DNA of 5,817 nt from CAXSDR01 sp964236445. Its GTDB lineage: Bacteria; Actinomycetota; Actinomycetes; Motilibacterales; Motilibacteraceae. Location: the NCBI GenBank assembly GCA_964236445.1, contig CAXSDR010000145.1, positions 1 through 5,817 of the forward strand, written 5' to 3'. The notes under the pieces are model-generated. The model saw nothing but the letters and a program-made list of their open reading frames with translations. It ran no database searches and had not been told where the DNA came from. Shown here one piece after another: positions 1-5,235 of this stretch. Numbering within the stretch: the first letter of the stretch is position 1; every line of letters begins with the position of its first letter. A program made the translations under genes and the position numbers.

Positions 1-98
1 CCGGCAACGCGCCGTTGCTCGCCGTCCTGTGGTGTGCCGGGCTGCTCGCGCTGTCCATGCTCACGGCCGGGGTGCTGTTCCGCCGCCGTACGGGCTGA
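1..98 (+). CDS. C-terminal end of a membrane protein, probably ABC-2 type transporter permease (partial)
   Basis: The reading frame is open from the left edge (first full codon at position 3) and ends at TGA 96-98; the start lies outside the window. The visible 31 residues contain one hydrophobic helix (PLLAVLWCAGLLALSMLTAG) followed by a short, strongly basic tail (FRRRTG). A last transmembrane helix ending in an arginine-rich cytoplasmic tail is typical of DrrB-like ABC-2 permeases, which export drugs or lipids with a partner ATPase. That assignment rests on this fragment alone, so any other multi-pass membrane protein remains possible. The gene runs toward the dapA-rnj operon and is separated from rnj by about 420 bp of non-coding DNA. 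I am confident that it is the end of a membrane-protein gene, and only moderately confident of the ABC-2 family. Confidence 0.6.
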   Translation, partial: GNAPLLAVLWCAGLLALSMLTAGVLFRRRTG

Positions 99-341
99 AA
101 CAGCGTGCCGCACGTCCAGTTCCGCGCCCCGGCCGCCTGAGCCGCCCCGCCGCTACGTCGTCCTGCCGCGTCGGCCGCGCCGGTCAGTTATCCGTTTGCA
201 CTCGCTTTGAGGTGCGGACCTTCGGCCGTAACGACGTCCGCCCGCCACGGCGAGCGGCACTGCACGACGGAGCCAGCGACTCACGGCAGTGGCCCCCGCT
301 GGTGCCGGGCCGCCCAGTTCTGGTCGTGTGGTCCTGCCTTT

Positions 342-373
342 CGGCGCTGCCGGGTGGCGTCCGGGCAGCGCCG
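342..373. terminator. Perfect 10-bp inverted repeat, possible terminator without U-tract
   Basis: CGGCGCTGCC (342-351) is the exact reverse complement of GGCAGCGCCG (364-373), with a 12-nt loop. The GC-rich stem lies between two convergent genes and could terminate either transcript. No run of T follows it on either strand; hairpins without a U-tract are often proposed as terminators in actinobacteria, but this is weaker evidence than a canonical one. It is 244 nt beyond the plus-strand stop and about 148 nt beyond the rnj stop, which is rather far. Its right arm ends on the first base of the tandem repeat. Confidence 0.4.
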
Positions 374-417
374 TTGCCGACGTGGACGACGTGGACGACG
401 TTGCCGACGTGGACGGC
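373..417. repeat. Five tandem 9-bp units in an A-B-B-A-B order
   Basis: The 45 bp read as unit A GTTGCCGAC (373-381), B GTGGACGAC (382-390), B (391-399), A (400-408) and B' GTGGACGGC (409-417). A and B share 6 of 9 positions and B' differs from B by one base. Because the unit is a multiple of three, it would read Val-Ala-Asp/Val-Asp-Asp in one plus frame, but that frame stops at 430-432 and has no recognisable protein around it. It could be a small satellite made by slippage, a protein-binding array, or a remnant of a coding repeat. Confidence 0.7.
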
Positions 418-467
418 CCACAGACCGCTTGACTACGCCGCGCAACCAGTCGCAAGGCCATCGCACC

Positions 468-514
468 TCGTTTCACGAACCGGGTCGAGCCCGTGTCACG
501 CGGGTGCTTCCCGC
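468..514 (-). terminator. Cluster of small hairpins just after the rnj stop
   Basis: Reading downstream of rnj on the minus strand, three short perfect stems follow each other: 510-514 with 500-504 (5 bp GCGGG/CCCGC, 5-nt loop), 490-493 with 481-484 (4 bp, 5-nt loop) and 475-478 with 468-471 (TCGT/ACGA, 3-nt loop). The first begins 6 nt after the stop codon. No U-tract follows, and stems this short arise easily in GC-rich DNA, so a role in ending the dapA-rnj transcript is only a suggestion from position. Confidence 0.22.
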
Positions 515-520
515 CGGAGC

Positions 521-2206
521 TCAGACCTCGACCACGATCGGGATGATCATCGGCCGGCGACGCAGCGACTCGTTGACCCAGCGGCCCACGGTGCGCCGCA
601 CGATCTGCTGGAGCTGGTGGAGGTCGGCGCCGCCCTCGGACGCGGCCTGGGCGAGCGCCTCCTCGATGCGGGGGCGCACGCCCTCGAACACGCTCATGTC
701 CTCGACCACGCCGCGCGCATGGATCTCGGGTGGTGCCGTGAGCTTGCCGCTCACCGAGTCGACCACGCAGAAGACGCTCACGAAACCCTCGTCGCGCAGA
801 ATGCGGCGGTCCTTCAGCGACGCCTCGCTCAGCTCGCCGACGGAGGCGCCATCGACATAGACGTAGCGGCACTCGACCTTGCCTGTGATCTTGGCGACAC
901 CGTCCATGAGGTCGACGACGACGCCGTCCTCGGCCAGGATCACGCGGTCACGCGGCACGCCGGTCGCCACGGCGAGGTCGCCGTTGGCGCGCAGATGACG
1001 CCACTCGCCGTGCACCGGCATCACGTTGCGCGGCTGCACGATGTTGTAGACGTAGAGCAGCTCCCCGGCCGCCGCATGCCCCGACGTGTGCACGAGCGCG
1101 TTGCCCTTGTGCACGACGTGGGCACCCCAGCGCACGAGGCCGTTGATGACGCGGTAGACGGCGTTCTCATTGCCCGGGATCAGCGAGGAAGCGAGCAGGA
1201 TCGTGTCGCCGTCATCGATGCGGATCCAGTGGTCGCGGTTGGCTATGCGTGACAGCGCCGCCATCGGCTCGCCCTGGGACCCGGTGCAGACGAGCACGAT
1301 CTTGTTGTCTTCGAGGTTCTCGAGCGCCTTGACGTCGACGAGCACGCGGTCAGGCACGGTGAGATAGCCGAGCTCGCGGGCGATGCCCATGTTGCGGACC
1401 ATGGAACGACCTACGAAGGCGACCTTGCGGCCGTGCAGCGCGGCGGCGTCGAGGATCTGCTGCACGCGGTGCACGTGCGAGGCGAAGCACGCGACGATGA
1501 TGCGACGCTCGGCGCGGGCGAAGACCCGGTCGATGACGGGCGCGATGTCGCGCTCGGGCGTCACGAACCCCGGCACCTCGGCGTTGGTCGAGTCGGTGAG
1601 GAAGAGGTCGACACCCTCCTCGCCGATGCGCGCGAAACCGCGCAGGTCGGTCTTGCGACCGTCGAGCGGCAGCGGGTCGACCTTGAAGTCACCGGTGTGC
1701 AGCACCGTGCCGGCCGGCGTGCGGATCGCGACGGCGAGAGCGTCGGGAATCGAGTGGTTGACCGCGACGAACTCGCAGTTGAACGGGCCGAGCTGCTCGC
1801 GCTGACCCTCGCGCACCTCGAGGGTGTAGGGCTTGATGCGGTGCTCCTTGAGCTTGGCCTCGATGAAGGCCAGCGTCAGCCGGGAGCCGATCAGCGGGAT
1901 GTCGGGCTTCTCGCGCAGGAGATAGGGCACCGCCCCGATGTGGTCCTCGTGCCCGTGCGTCAGCACGATGCCCTCGATGAGGTCGAGGCGGTCACGGATG
2001 AACTCGAAGTCGGGCAGGATCAGGTCGACGCCGGGCTGGAAGTCCTCGGGGAACAGCACACCGCAGTCGACGACGAGCAGCCGCCCGCCGAACTCGAACA
2101 CCGTCATGTTGCGCCCGATCTCGCCCAGGCCGCCCAGCGCGACGATGCGCAGCGCGCCAGGGGCCAGCTCGGGCGGGGCGCTCAGCTCGGGATGCGGGTG
2201 ACTCAC
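521..2206 (-). CDS. rnj: Ribonuclease J
   Basis: This is a metallo-beta-lactamase/beta-CASP ribonuclease with 5'-3' exonuclease and endonuclease activity, acting in the cytoplasm in mRNA decay and rRNA maturation. The 561 residues match the usual length of actinobacterial RNase J (about 558-561). The N-terminal lactamase half shows the zinc motif HGHEDH at residues 84-89, H151 in VNHS, and D172 in HTGDFKVD. The beta-CASP part has ACFASHVHR (239-247), CTGSQGEP (307-314), SSLIPGNE (340-347) and HTSGHA (373-378). The lactamase fold closes with PVHGE (397-401), and the C-terminal dimerisation domain follows to residue 561. Translation starts at a GTG (2206-2204) that overlaps the dapA stop as GTGA, with a weak GGTGA upstream; this start places the conserved LGGLGEIGRNM block at residues 24-34, as in homologues. 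Overlap with dapA implies co-transcription and translational coupling. All catalytic residues that I can check are present. Confidence 0.97.
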   Translation of the reverse strand: MSHPHPELSAPPELAPGALRIVALGGLGEIGRNMTVFEFGGRLLVVDCGVLFPEDFQPGVDLILPDFEFIRDRLDLIEGIVLTHGHEDHIGAVPYLLREKPDIPLIGSRLTLAFIEAKLKEHRIKPYTLEVREGQREQLGPFNCEFVAVNHSIPDALAVAIRTPAGTVLHTGDFKVDPLPLDGRKTDLRGFARIGEEGVDLFLTDSTNAEVPGFVTPERDIAPVIDRVFARAERRIIVACFASHVHRVQQILDAAALHGRKVAFVGRSMVRNMGIARELGYLTVPDRVLVDVKALENLEDNKIVLVCTGSQGEPMAALSRIANRDHWIRIDDGDTILLASSLIPGNENAVYRVINGLVRWGAHVVHKGNALVHTSGHAAAGELLYVYNIVQPRNVMPVHGEWRHLRANGDLAVATGVPRDRVILAEDGVVVDLMDGVAKITGKVECRYVYVDGASVGELSEASLKDRRILRDEGFVSVFCVVDSVSGKLTAPPEIHARGVVEDMSVFEGVRPRIEEALAQAASEGGADLHQLQQIVRRTVGRWVNESLRRRPMIIPIVVEV

Positions 2207-3099
2207 GCGTTCACCACGACGCCGCCGAGCGCCAGGTCCTCGCGCAGCGTCGCGAGCTGCTCGGGTGACGCGTCGAGCAACGGGGAACGGACGGGCCCGC
2301 CGGGCAAGCCGAGCAGGTTCAATGCAGCCTTCGTGAGGATCACACCTTGGGTTCGGTAGAGCCCTGCGAACAACGGTCGCAGAGCCTGATGGATGAGGAG
2401 CGCACCTGCGGTGTCTCCGGCGTCGTAGGCCTCGATGAGCTGGCGGATGCGAGGACTGGCGATGTGGTTCACCACGCCCACGACCCCCACTCCCCCGATG
2501 GACAGGACAGGCAGCAGCAGCGGGTCGCTGCCGGCGTAGTAGGCGAGATCGGTGCGCTCGATGACCTCGCCGGACGCCGCGAAGTCGTCCTTCGCGTCCT
2601 TCACCGCCACGATGCGCACGTGCTCGGCCAGTCGCAGCATCGTCTCGGTCTCGATCGGCACGCCCGTGCGGACCGGGATGTCATAGAGCATCACCGGCAG
2701 GTCGCTGGCGTCCGCGACGGTCGTGAAGTGGTGCAGCAGGCCCGCCTGCGGAGGCCGGGAGTAGTAGGGCGACACGACGAGCAGGCCTGCGGCCCCGGCC
2801 TTCTGGGCCGACGCGGCCAGCTCGACCGTGTGCGCCGTGTCGAAGGTGCCGACGCCCGCGACCACGTGCGCGCGGTTTCCGACCGCCTCGACCGTGGCGC
2901 GTACGACCGCGTCCTTCTCGGCATCGGAGGTGGTGGGTGACTCACCGGTCGTGCCATTGACCACGAGGCCGTCGTTGCCGCTGTCGACCAGATGCGTGGC
3001 GAGCAGCCCGACGCCCTCGAGGTCGACGGACCCGTCGGGGTGCAACGGCGTCACCATCGCGGTGAGGACGGAGCCGAACGGTCGTGGTGTCGCGCGCAT
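2203..3099 (-). CDS. dapA: 4-hydroxy-tetrahydrodipicolinate synthase
   Basis: DapA condenses pyruvate with L-aspartate-4-semialdehyde, the first committed step of lysine and meso-diaminopimelate synthesis, and so feeds peptidoglycan synthesis. The 298-residue TIM-barrel protein has the usual family length. Visible hallmarks are GTTGES (49-54, carrying the active-site threonine), the PYYSRPPQAG segment (111-120), the catalytic tyrosine Y139 in MLYDIPVRTG (R144 contacts substrate), the Schiff-base lysine K167 in VAVKDA, and YAGSD (188-192). The ATG at 3099-3097 gives the standard N-terminus (FGSVLTAMVTPLHPDGSVD). No Shine-Dalgarno precedes it; instead a TAGCGT hexamer lies six bases upstream, suggesting a leaderless mRNA. 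The stop codon overlaps the rnj start by 4 bp. The related N-acetylneuraminate lyase and KDG aldolase families share the fold, but this motif set and the thyX/rnj neighbourhood favour DapA strongly. Confidence 0.95.
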   Translation of the reverse strand: MRATPRPFGSVLTAMVTPLHPDGSVDLEGVGLLATHLVDSGNDGLVVNGTTGESPTTSDAEKDAVVRATVEAVGNRAHVVAGVGTFDTAHTVELAASAQKAGAAGLLVVSPYYSRPPQAGLLHHFTTVADASDLPVMLYDIPVRTGVPIETETMLRLAEHVRIVAVKDAKDDFAASGEVIERTDLAYYAGSDPLLLPVLSIGGVGVVGVVNHIASPRIRQLIEAYDAGDTAGALLIHQALRPLFAGLYRTQGVILTKAALNLLGLPGGPVRSPLLDASPEQLATLREDLALGGVVVNA

Positions 3100-3105
3100 G
3101 GGGCC

Positions 3106-3111
3106 ACGCTA
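3106..3111 (-). promoter_or_regulatory. Putative -10 element of the dapA-rnj operon (leaderless)
   Basis: On the minus strand TAGCGT fits the actinobacterial -10 pattern TANNNT. It is followed by six bases (GGCCCC) and then the A of the dapA ATG, which would make that A the first transcribed base. I see no good TTGACA-like -35 at the expected spacing. The absence of a ribosome binding site in front of dapA agrees with a leaderless start. A match this short can occur by chance, so the evidence is spacing plus context. Confidence 0.5.
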
Positions 3112-3174
3112 CCGGCCGAGCCGCAACCGGCGGGCCTGCGTCTTGCTCGTGCCGGCCCCTGCCTCGACCATCCC

Positions 3175-3180
3175 TACGAT
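3175..3180 (+). promoter_or_regulatory. Putative -10 element of the ABC transporter operon
   Basis: TACGAT fits the TANNNT consensus. Six bases (GAGCCC) separate it from a GTG at 3187, the expected transcription start. The region 3100-3197 is the short divergent gap between dapA and the ABC ATPase gene, so a promoter is required somewhere close by. A convincing -35 hexamer is not visible. The hexamer and the dapA -10 lie about 63 bp apart, so the two promoters could interfere with each other or share a regulator. Confidence 0.5.
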
Positions 3181-3186
3181 GAGCCC

Positions 3187-3201
3187 GTGACCGACGGATG
3201 A
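3187..3201 (+). CDS. Possible leaderless four-codon upstream ORF (Met-Thr-Asp-Gly)
   Basis: GTG-ACC-GAC-GGA-TGA begins exactly where transcription from the TACGAT box should start, and its TGA (3199-3201) overlaps the ATG (3198-3200) of the ABC ATPase gene as ATGA. That ATG has no usable Shine-Dalgarno, and its own frame is closed just upstream by TGA 3180-3182. A ribosome loading directly on the leaderless GTG could terminate and restart on the overlapping ATG. Leaderless short upstream ORFs are known to be frequent in mycobacteria. Whether this one is translated is inference; it may simply be a short 5' leader. Confidence 0.3.
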   Translation: MTDG

Positions 3202-4031
3202 GCGAGACCCTGCTCCGAGCCCGCGACGTGGTGCGCGTCATGCCCGACGGGCTGGTCGTGCTCGACGGCGCCAGCGCCGACTTCTCGCCGGGCTCGCTCA
3301 CCTCGGTCGTCGGCGGCAACGGCTCGGGCAAGTCGACGCTGGCGCGCGTGCTCGCCGGCGTCGACCTCCCCGACTCCGGCCGGGTCGAGCTGCCGGGCCG
3401 CCGGGCCCTGCTCGTCCCGGAGCATGTCTCGGCCCTGCCGGGCACGTCGATGAGCACCCTCGCCGGGGCACTGGCCCCGCGCCTTGCGCCGAACCGCGCC
3501 ACCGTCGCGCCTCGCCTCGCCGCGGGTCTCGAGCAGCTCGGCGCTCAGCATCGGCCGCAGACGATGCTCGCGTCGCTGAGCAAGGGCACGCTGCAGAAGG
3601 CCTACCTCGCCCTCGCGTGGGCGCTGGCTCCGAAGATCCTGCTCGTGGACGAGCCCTTCACGGGTCTCGACGCCGACTCGACGCAGTCGGCGATCTCCCT
3701 GCTCACCGAGCTCGCGTCCGCCGGGAGCATCGTCGTCGTGCTGCTGCACGGCCGCACCCCGTGGTCCGACGCCGAGCTGATGCTGCTCGACGGCAAGCTT
3801 GTCGAGCCCGGCGGGCCAGACGGCCGGCGGCGCCTGAGCCTGAGCGGCGCGACCATGACCGTGAGCCCGGCCCGCAAGGCTCTGAGCGCCGCTCCCGACA
3901 GCCATTGGGACCCGCATCGCGACGGCGACAGCGTGATCCTGCGCGTGCCCGAGGCCGAGGTCGAGGTGGCGCTGCGCTGGGCCCTCGACGCCGAGCTGCG
4001 CATCCTCCGCCTGCTCCGGGAGACGTCATGA
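3198..4031 (+). CDS. ABC transporter ATP-binding protein
   Basis: This 277-residue cytoplasmic ATPase should power the permease encoded directly downstream. Domain order: Walker A GGNGSGKST (39-47); a Q-loop region LVPEHVSALP (72-81) with Glu75 where Gln is usual; a degenerate signature LSKGT (127-131) in place of LSGGQ; Walker B ILLVDEP with the catalytic Glu152 (147-153); D-loop GLDA (156-159); and switch histidine H184 in VVLLHGR. Residues from about 215 form a small C-terminal extension (NBD-associated tail) ending in a segment that looks like a strand-helix regulatory tail. The ATG is the only reasonable start, since the frame is closed at 3180-3182 and the ABC fold begins at once. The stop overlaps the permease ATG by 4 bp. 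One ATPase with one six-helix permease and no solute-binding protein suggests an exporter or self-protection module. I cannot name the substrate. Confidence 0.93.
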   Translation: MSETLLRARDVVRVMPDGLVVLDGASADFSPGSLTSVVGGNGSGKSTLARVLAGVDLPDSGRVELPGRRALLVPEHVSALPGTSMSTLAGALAPRLAPNRATVAPRLAAGLEQLGAQHRPQTMLASLSKGTLQKAYLALAWALAPKILLVDEPFTGLDADSTQSAISLLTELASAGSIVVVLLHGRTPWSDAELMLLDGKLVEPGGPDGRRRLSLSGATMTVSPARKALSAAPDSHWDPHRDGDSVILRVPEAEVEVALRWALDAELRILRLLRETS

Positions 4032-4723
4032 CCGTCGTGCTGCTGCTCGTGCGGCTCATCATCTCCACGCGGCGCAGCGTGGCGGCGTGGGCGCTCTACC
4101 TGCTGCTGGTGCTCGCGATCTACAGCTCCGATCCCGGACCCGCGGGACCGGCGTACGCCTCGACCGTGGGGCTGCTGCTGCCGGTCACGGTGTGGCTCGG
4201 CGTCGTCGGCGCGCCACGCGAGTCGGGCACGACCTGCCTGCTCGCGGCCGCTGCCGGCGGGCCGGCTCGCCTGCACGCGCTCGCGACTGCCGCAACCGTG
4301 ATCGTCGCCGCGCCGCTCGTCGTCTTCGCGGTGGTCGTGGGACCGGTCGCGAGCTCGCACCCCTACGGCGTGCGTGTGCTCGTACTCGCGGCGCTCGCCC
4401 ACCTGACCGCGGTGCTGGTGGGAGCCGGCGTGGCCGCGGTGACAGGGCGCGCCGTGCTGCGTGACACCGCCGTGTCGCTGCTCGCGGCCGTCGCCGTGTG
4501 CGTCCTGCTGGTCATCGTCCCGCGCATGTCACCGCTCGGGCCGACCCTGCGCACCCTCGGCCGCGCCACGCTCGACACCTCGACGGCTCACATCGGGGCC
4601 GGCTCGGTCGTCGCCTGCCTGGCGGGCGCCGCCGTGTGGTGCCTGGCCGGCGTAGCGGTCGGCGGCTGGGCGACGACGCGGACGCGCGGCTATGGCACGG
4701 CTGCTGTCGACGTACGCCAGTAG
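4028..4723 (+). CDS. Six-helix ABC transporter permease, substrate unknown
   Basis: This 231-residue integral membrane protein is the probable membrane partner of the preceding ATPase. Hydrophobic segments lie at about residues 18-33, 46-62, 85-106, 115-139, 147-164 and 190-214, giving six predicted helices, with a short basic N-terminal segment (R9, R15, R16) and a hydrophilic tail (TTRTRGYGTAAVDVRQ). RESGTTCLLAAAAGGPARLH (64-83), between helices 2 and 3, resembles the cytoplasmic coupling loop of ABC-2-like permeases. The start is fixed by the ATGA overlap and a good Shine-Dalgarno, GGGAG (4018-4022), 5 nt before the ATG. The frame stays open further upstream, but that part lies inside the ATPase gene and translates to Arg-rich nonsense, so a longer protein is rejected. 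The sequence is otherwise low in conserved motifs; assignment rests on topology and neighbour. Expected in the plasma membrane as a dimer. Confidence 0.85.
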   Translation: MTVVLLLVRLIISTRRSVAAWALYLLLVLAIYSSDPGPAGPAYASTVGLLLPVTVWLGVVGAPRESGTTCLLAAAAGGPARLHALATAATVIVAAPLVVFAVVVGPVASSHPYGVRVLVLAALAHLTAVLVGAGVAAVTGRAVLRDTAVSLLAAVAVCVLLVIVPRMSPLGPTLRTLGRATLDTSTAHIGAGSVVACLAGAAVWCLAGVAVGGWATTRTRGYGTAAVDVRQ

Positions 4724-4750
4724 GGCGTCGGCCACGAAGCGCGCTCGCTC

Positions 4751-4807
4751 CGTGCCGGCCGGACACGCCGTCGGCGTTCCCGGGGACGTCAGCACGCCGG
4801 TCTGACG
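4751..4807. terminator. Hairpins between the convergent permease and acetyltransferase genes
   Basis: The 86-bp gap at 4724-4809 separates genes that end toward each other. It holds CGTGCC/GG-A-CACG (4751-4767, one bulged A, GGCC loop) and CGTCAG/CTGACG (4787-4792 with 4802-4807, 9-nt loop). ACGCC/GGCGT (4765-4777, 3-nt loop) overlaps the first. None is followed by a T-run, and each is short. A bidirectional terminator is expected at this position, so the location supports the call more than the sequence does. Confidence 0.28.
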
Positions 4808-4809
4808 GC

Positions 4810-5235
4810 TCAGTGGGTGAAGTCCCACGTCAGCACGGTGCACGGCGCACCGTCACCGGCACCACCCGCGCGGTAGGTGGCGAGCGCCGGATCGTTGCCG
4901 GCGTCGACGGCGACCCACATGCCATAGCAGCCACGCGCCGTGGCCAGAGCGGCGAGCGCGTTCACGAGCGCCGTGCCGACGCCCTGCCTGCGGACGGGCT
5001 CGTCCACGCTGAGCTCGTAGACGAACATCTCGGTGCCCTTGTCGGGATGGGTCATCTCGACGCCCGAGATCATCCCGAGCGTCGCACCGTCGTCGTCGTA
5101 GGCGCACAGCAGGTGGTGCCCCGACGCCGCCAGGAAGTCGCGGGTCGCCCGCGCCCGCGCCGGGCCGTCGAACAGGTGCGCCGTGCGCATGACCGTCGCC
5201 GGGTCGCTCACGGCCTCGATGCGCCACCGGGTCAT
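4810..5235 (-). CDS. GNAT family N-acetyltransferase, AAC(3)-I-like
   Basis: This 141-residue protein has the GNAT fold, transferring an acetyl group from acetyl-CoA to an amine. The acetyl-CoA loop is RRQGVG (82-87), preceded by the beta-4 strand MFVYELSVDEP (70-80) and followed by helix TALVNALAALATARG. The later block VAVDAGNDPALATYRAGG (108-125) and the ending TWDFTH match, from memory, the layout of AAC(3)-I gentamicin 3-N-acetyltransferases (YIYDLAV..HRRQGIATALI, then YGDDPAVALYTKLG and FDID). It is shorter at the N-terminus than AAC(3)-Ia. Chromosomal relatives often have no shown resistance role, so the substrate is unknown. The ATG directly follows the thyX TAG with no spacer and no Shine-Dalgarno, which suggests that translation depends on termination-reinitiation after thyX. 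Family call is firm; the AAC(3)-I link is moderate. Confidence 0.85.
   Translation of the reverse strand: MTRWRIEAVSDPATVMRTAHLFDGPARARATRDFLAASGHHLLCAYDDDGATLGMISGVEMTHPDKGTEMFVYELSVDEPVRRQGVGTALVNALAALATARGCYGMWVAVDAGNDPALATYRAGGAGDGAPCTVLTWDFTH

Larger units (their letters stand above)
99..520. other. Gene-free convergent intergenic region
   Basis: This stretch of about 420 bp separates the end of the plus-strand membrane protein from the end of minus-strand rnj. Open frames exist on both strands, but their translations are low-complexity and rich in Arg, Ala and Pro, as expected from GC-rich non-coding DNA, and I recognise no protein in them. It contains a perfect 10-bp inverted repeat (342-373), a run of five 9-bp tandem units (373-417) and three small hairpins close to the rnj stop (468-514). 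A locally AT-richer patch lies near 186-212. I see no tRNA, convincing promoter or transposon end. Confidence 0.6.

Noticed and set aside
153..461. A 102-residue minus-strand frame downstream of rnj starting at ATG 461, with GAGG shortly upstream.
   Set aside because: The translation is Arg/Ala/Pro/Ser-rich low complexity, includes the 9-bp repeats as a Thr-Ser run, and matches no family I know. The same GC-rich stretch is open in several frames, so it is not evidence of coding.
481..493. GGGTCGAGCCC resembling the T-arm of a tRNA.
   Set aside because: No acceptor, D or anticodon arm can be built around it and the GTTCGA consensus is not met; it is just a small hairpin.
29..1252. A 407-codon plus-strand open frame.
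   Set aside because: It is antisense to rnj over most of its length, where the RNase J motifs on the minus strand are unmistakable. Long antisense frames are normal in high-GC DNA.
1433..2359. A 308-codon plus-strand open frame.
   Set aside because: Antisense to rnj and the end of dapA; composition (Asp/Glu/Val/His-rich) is that of a mirrored GC-rich gene, and no motif is present.
3179..3190. ATG-AGC-CCG-TGA mini-ORF overlapping the TACGAT box.
   Set aside because: No -10-like hexamer lies at the right distance before it, and its start sits inside the better-placed promoter element.
3617..4027. An in-frame N-terminal extension of the permease back to 3617.
   Set aside because: This part lies within the ATPase gene in another frame, is Arg-rich and soluble, and a clear GGGAG ribosome site with the ATGA overlap marks 4028 as the start.
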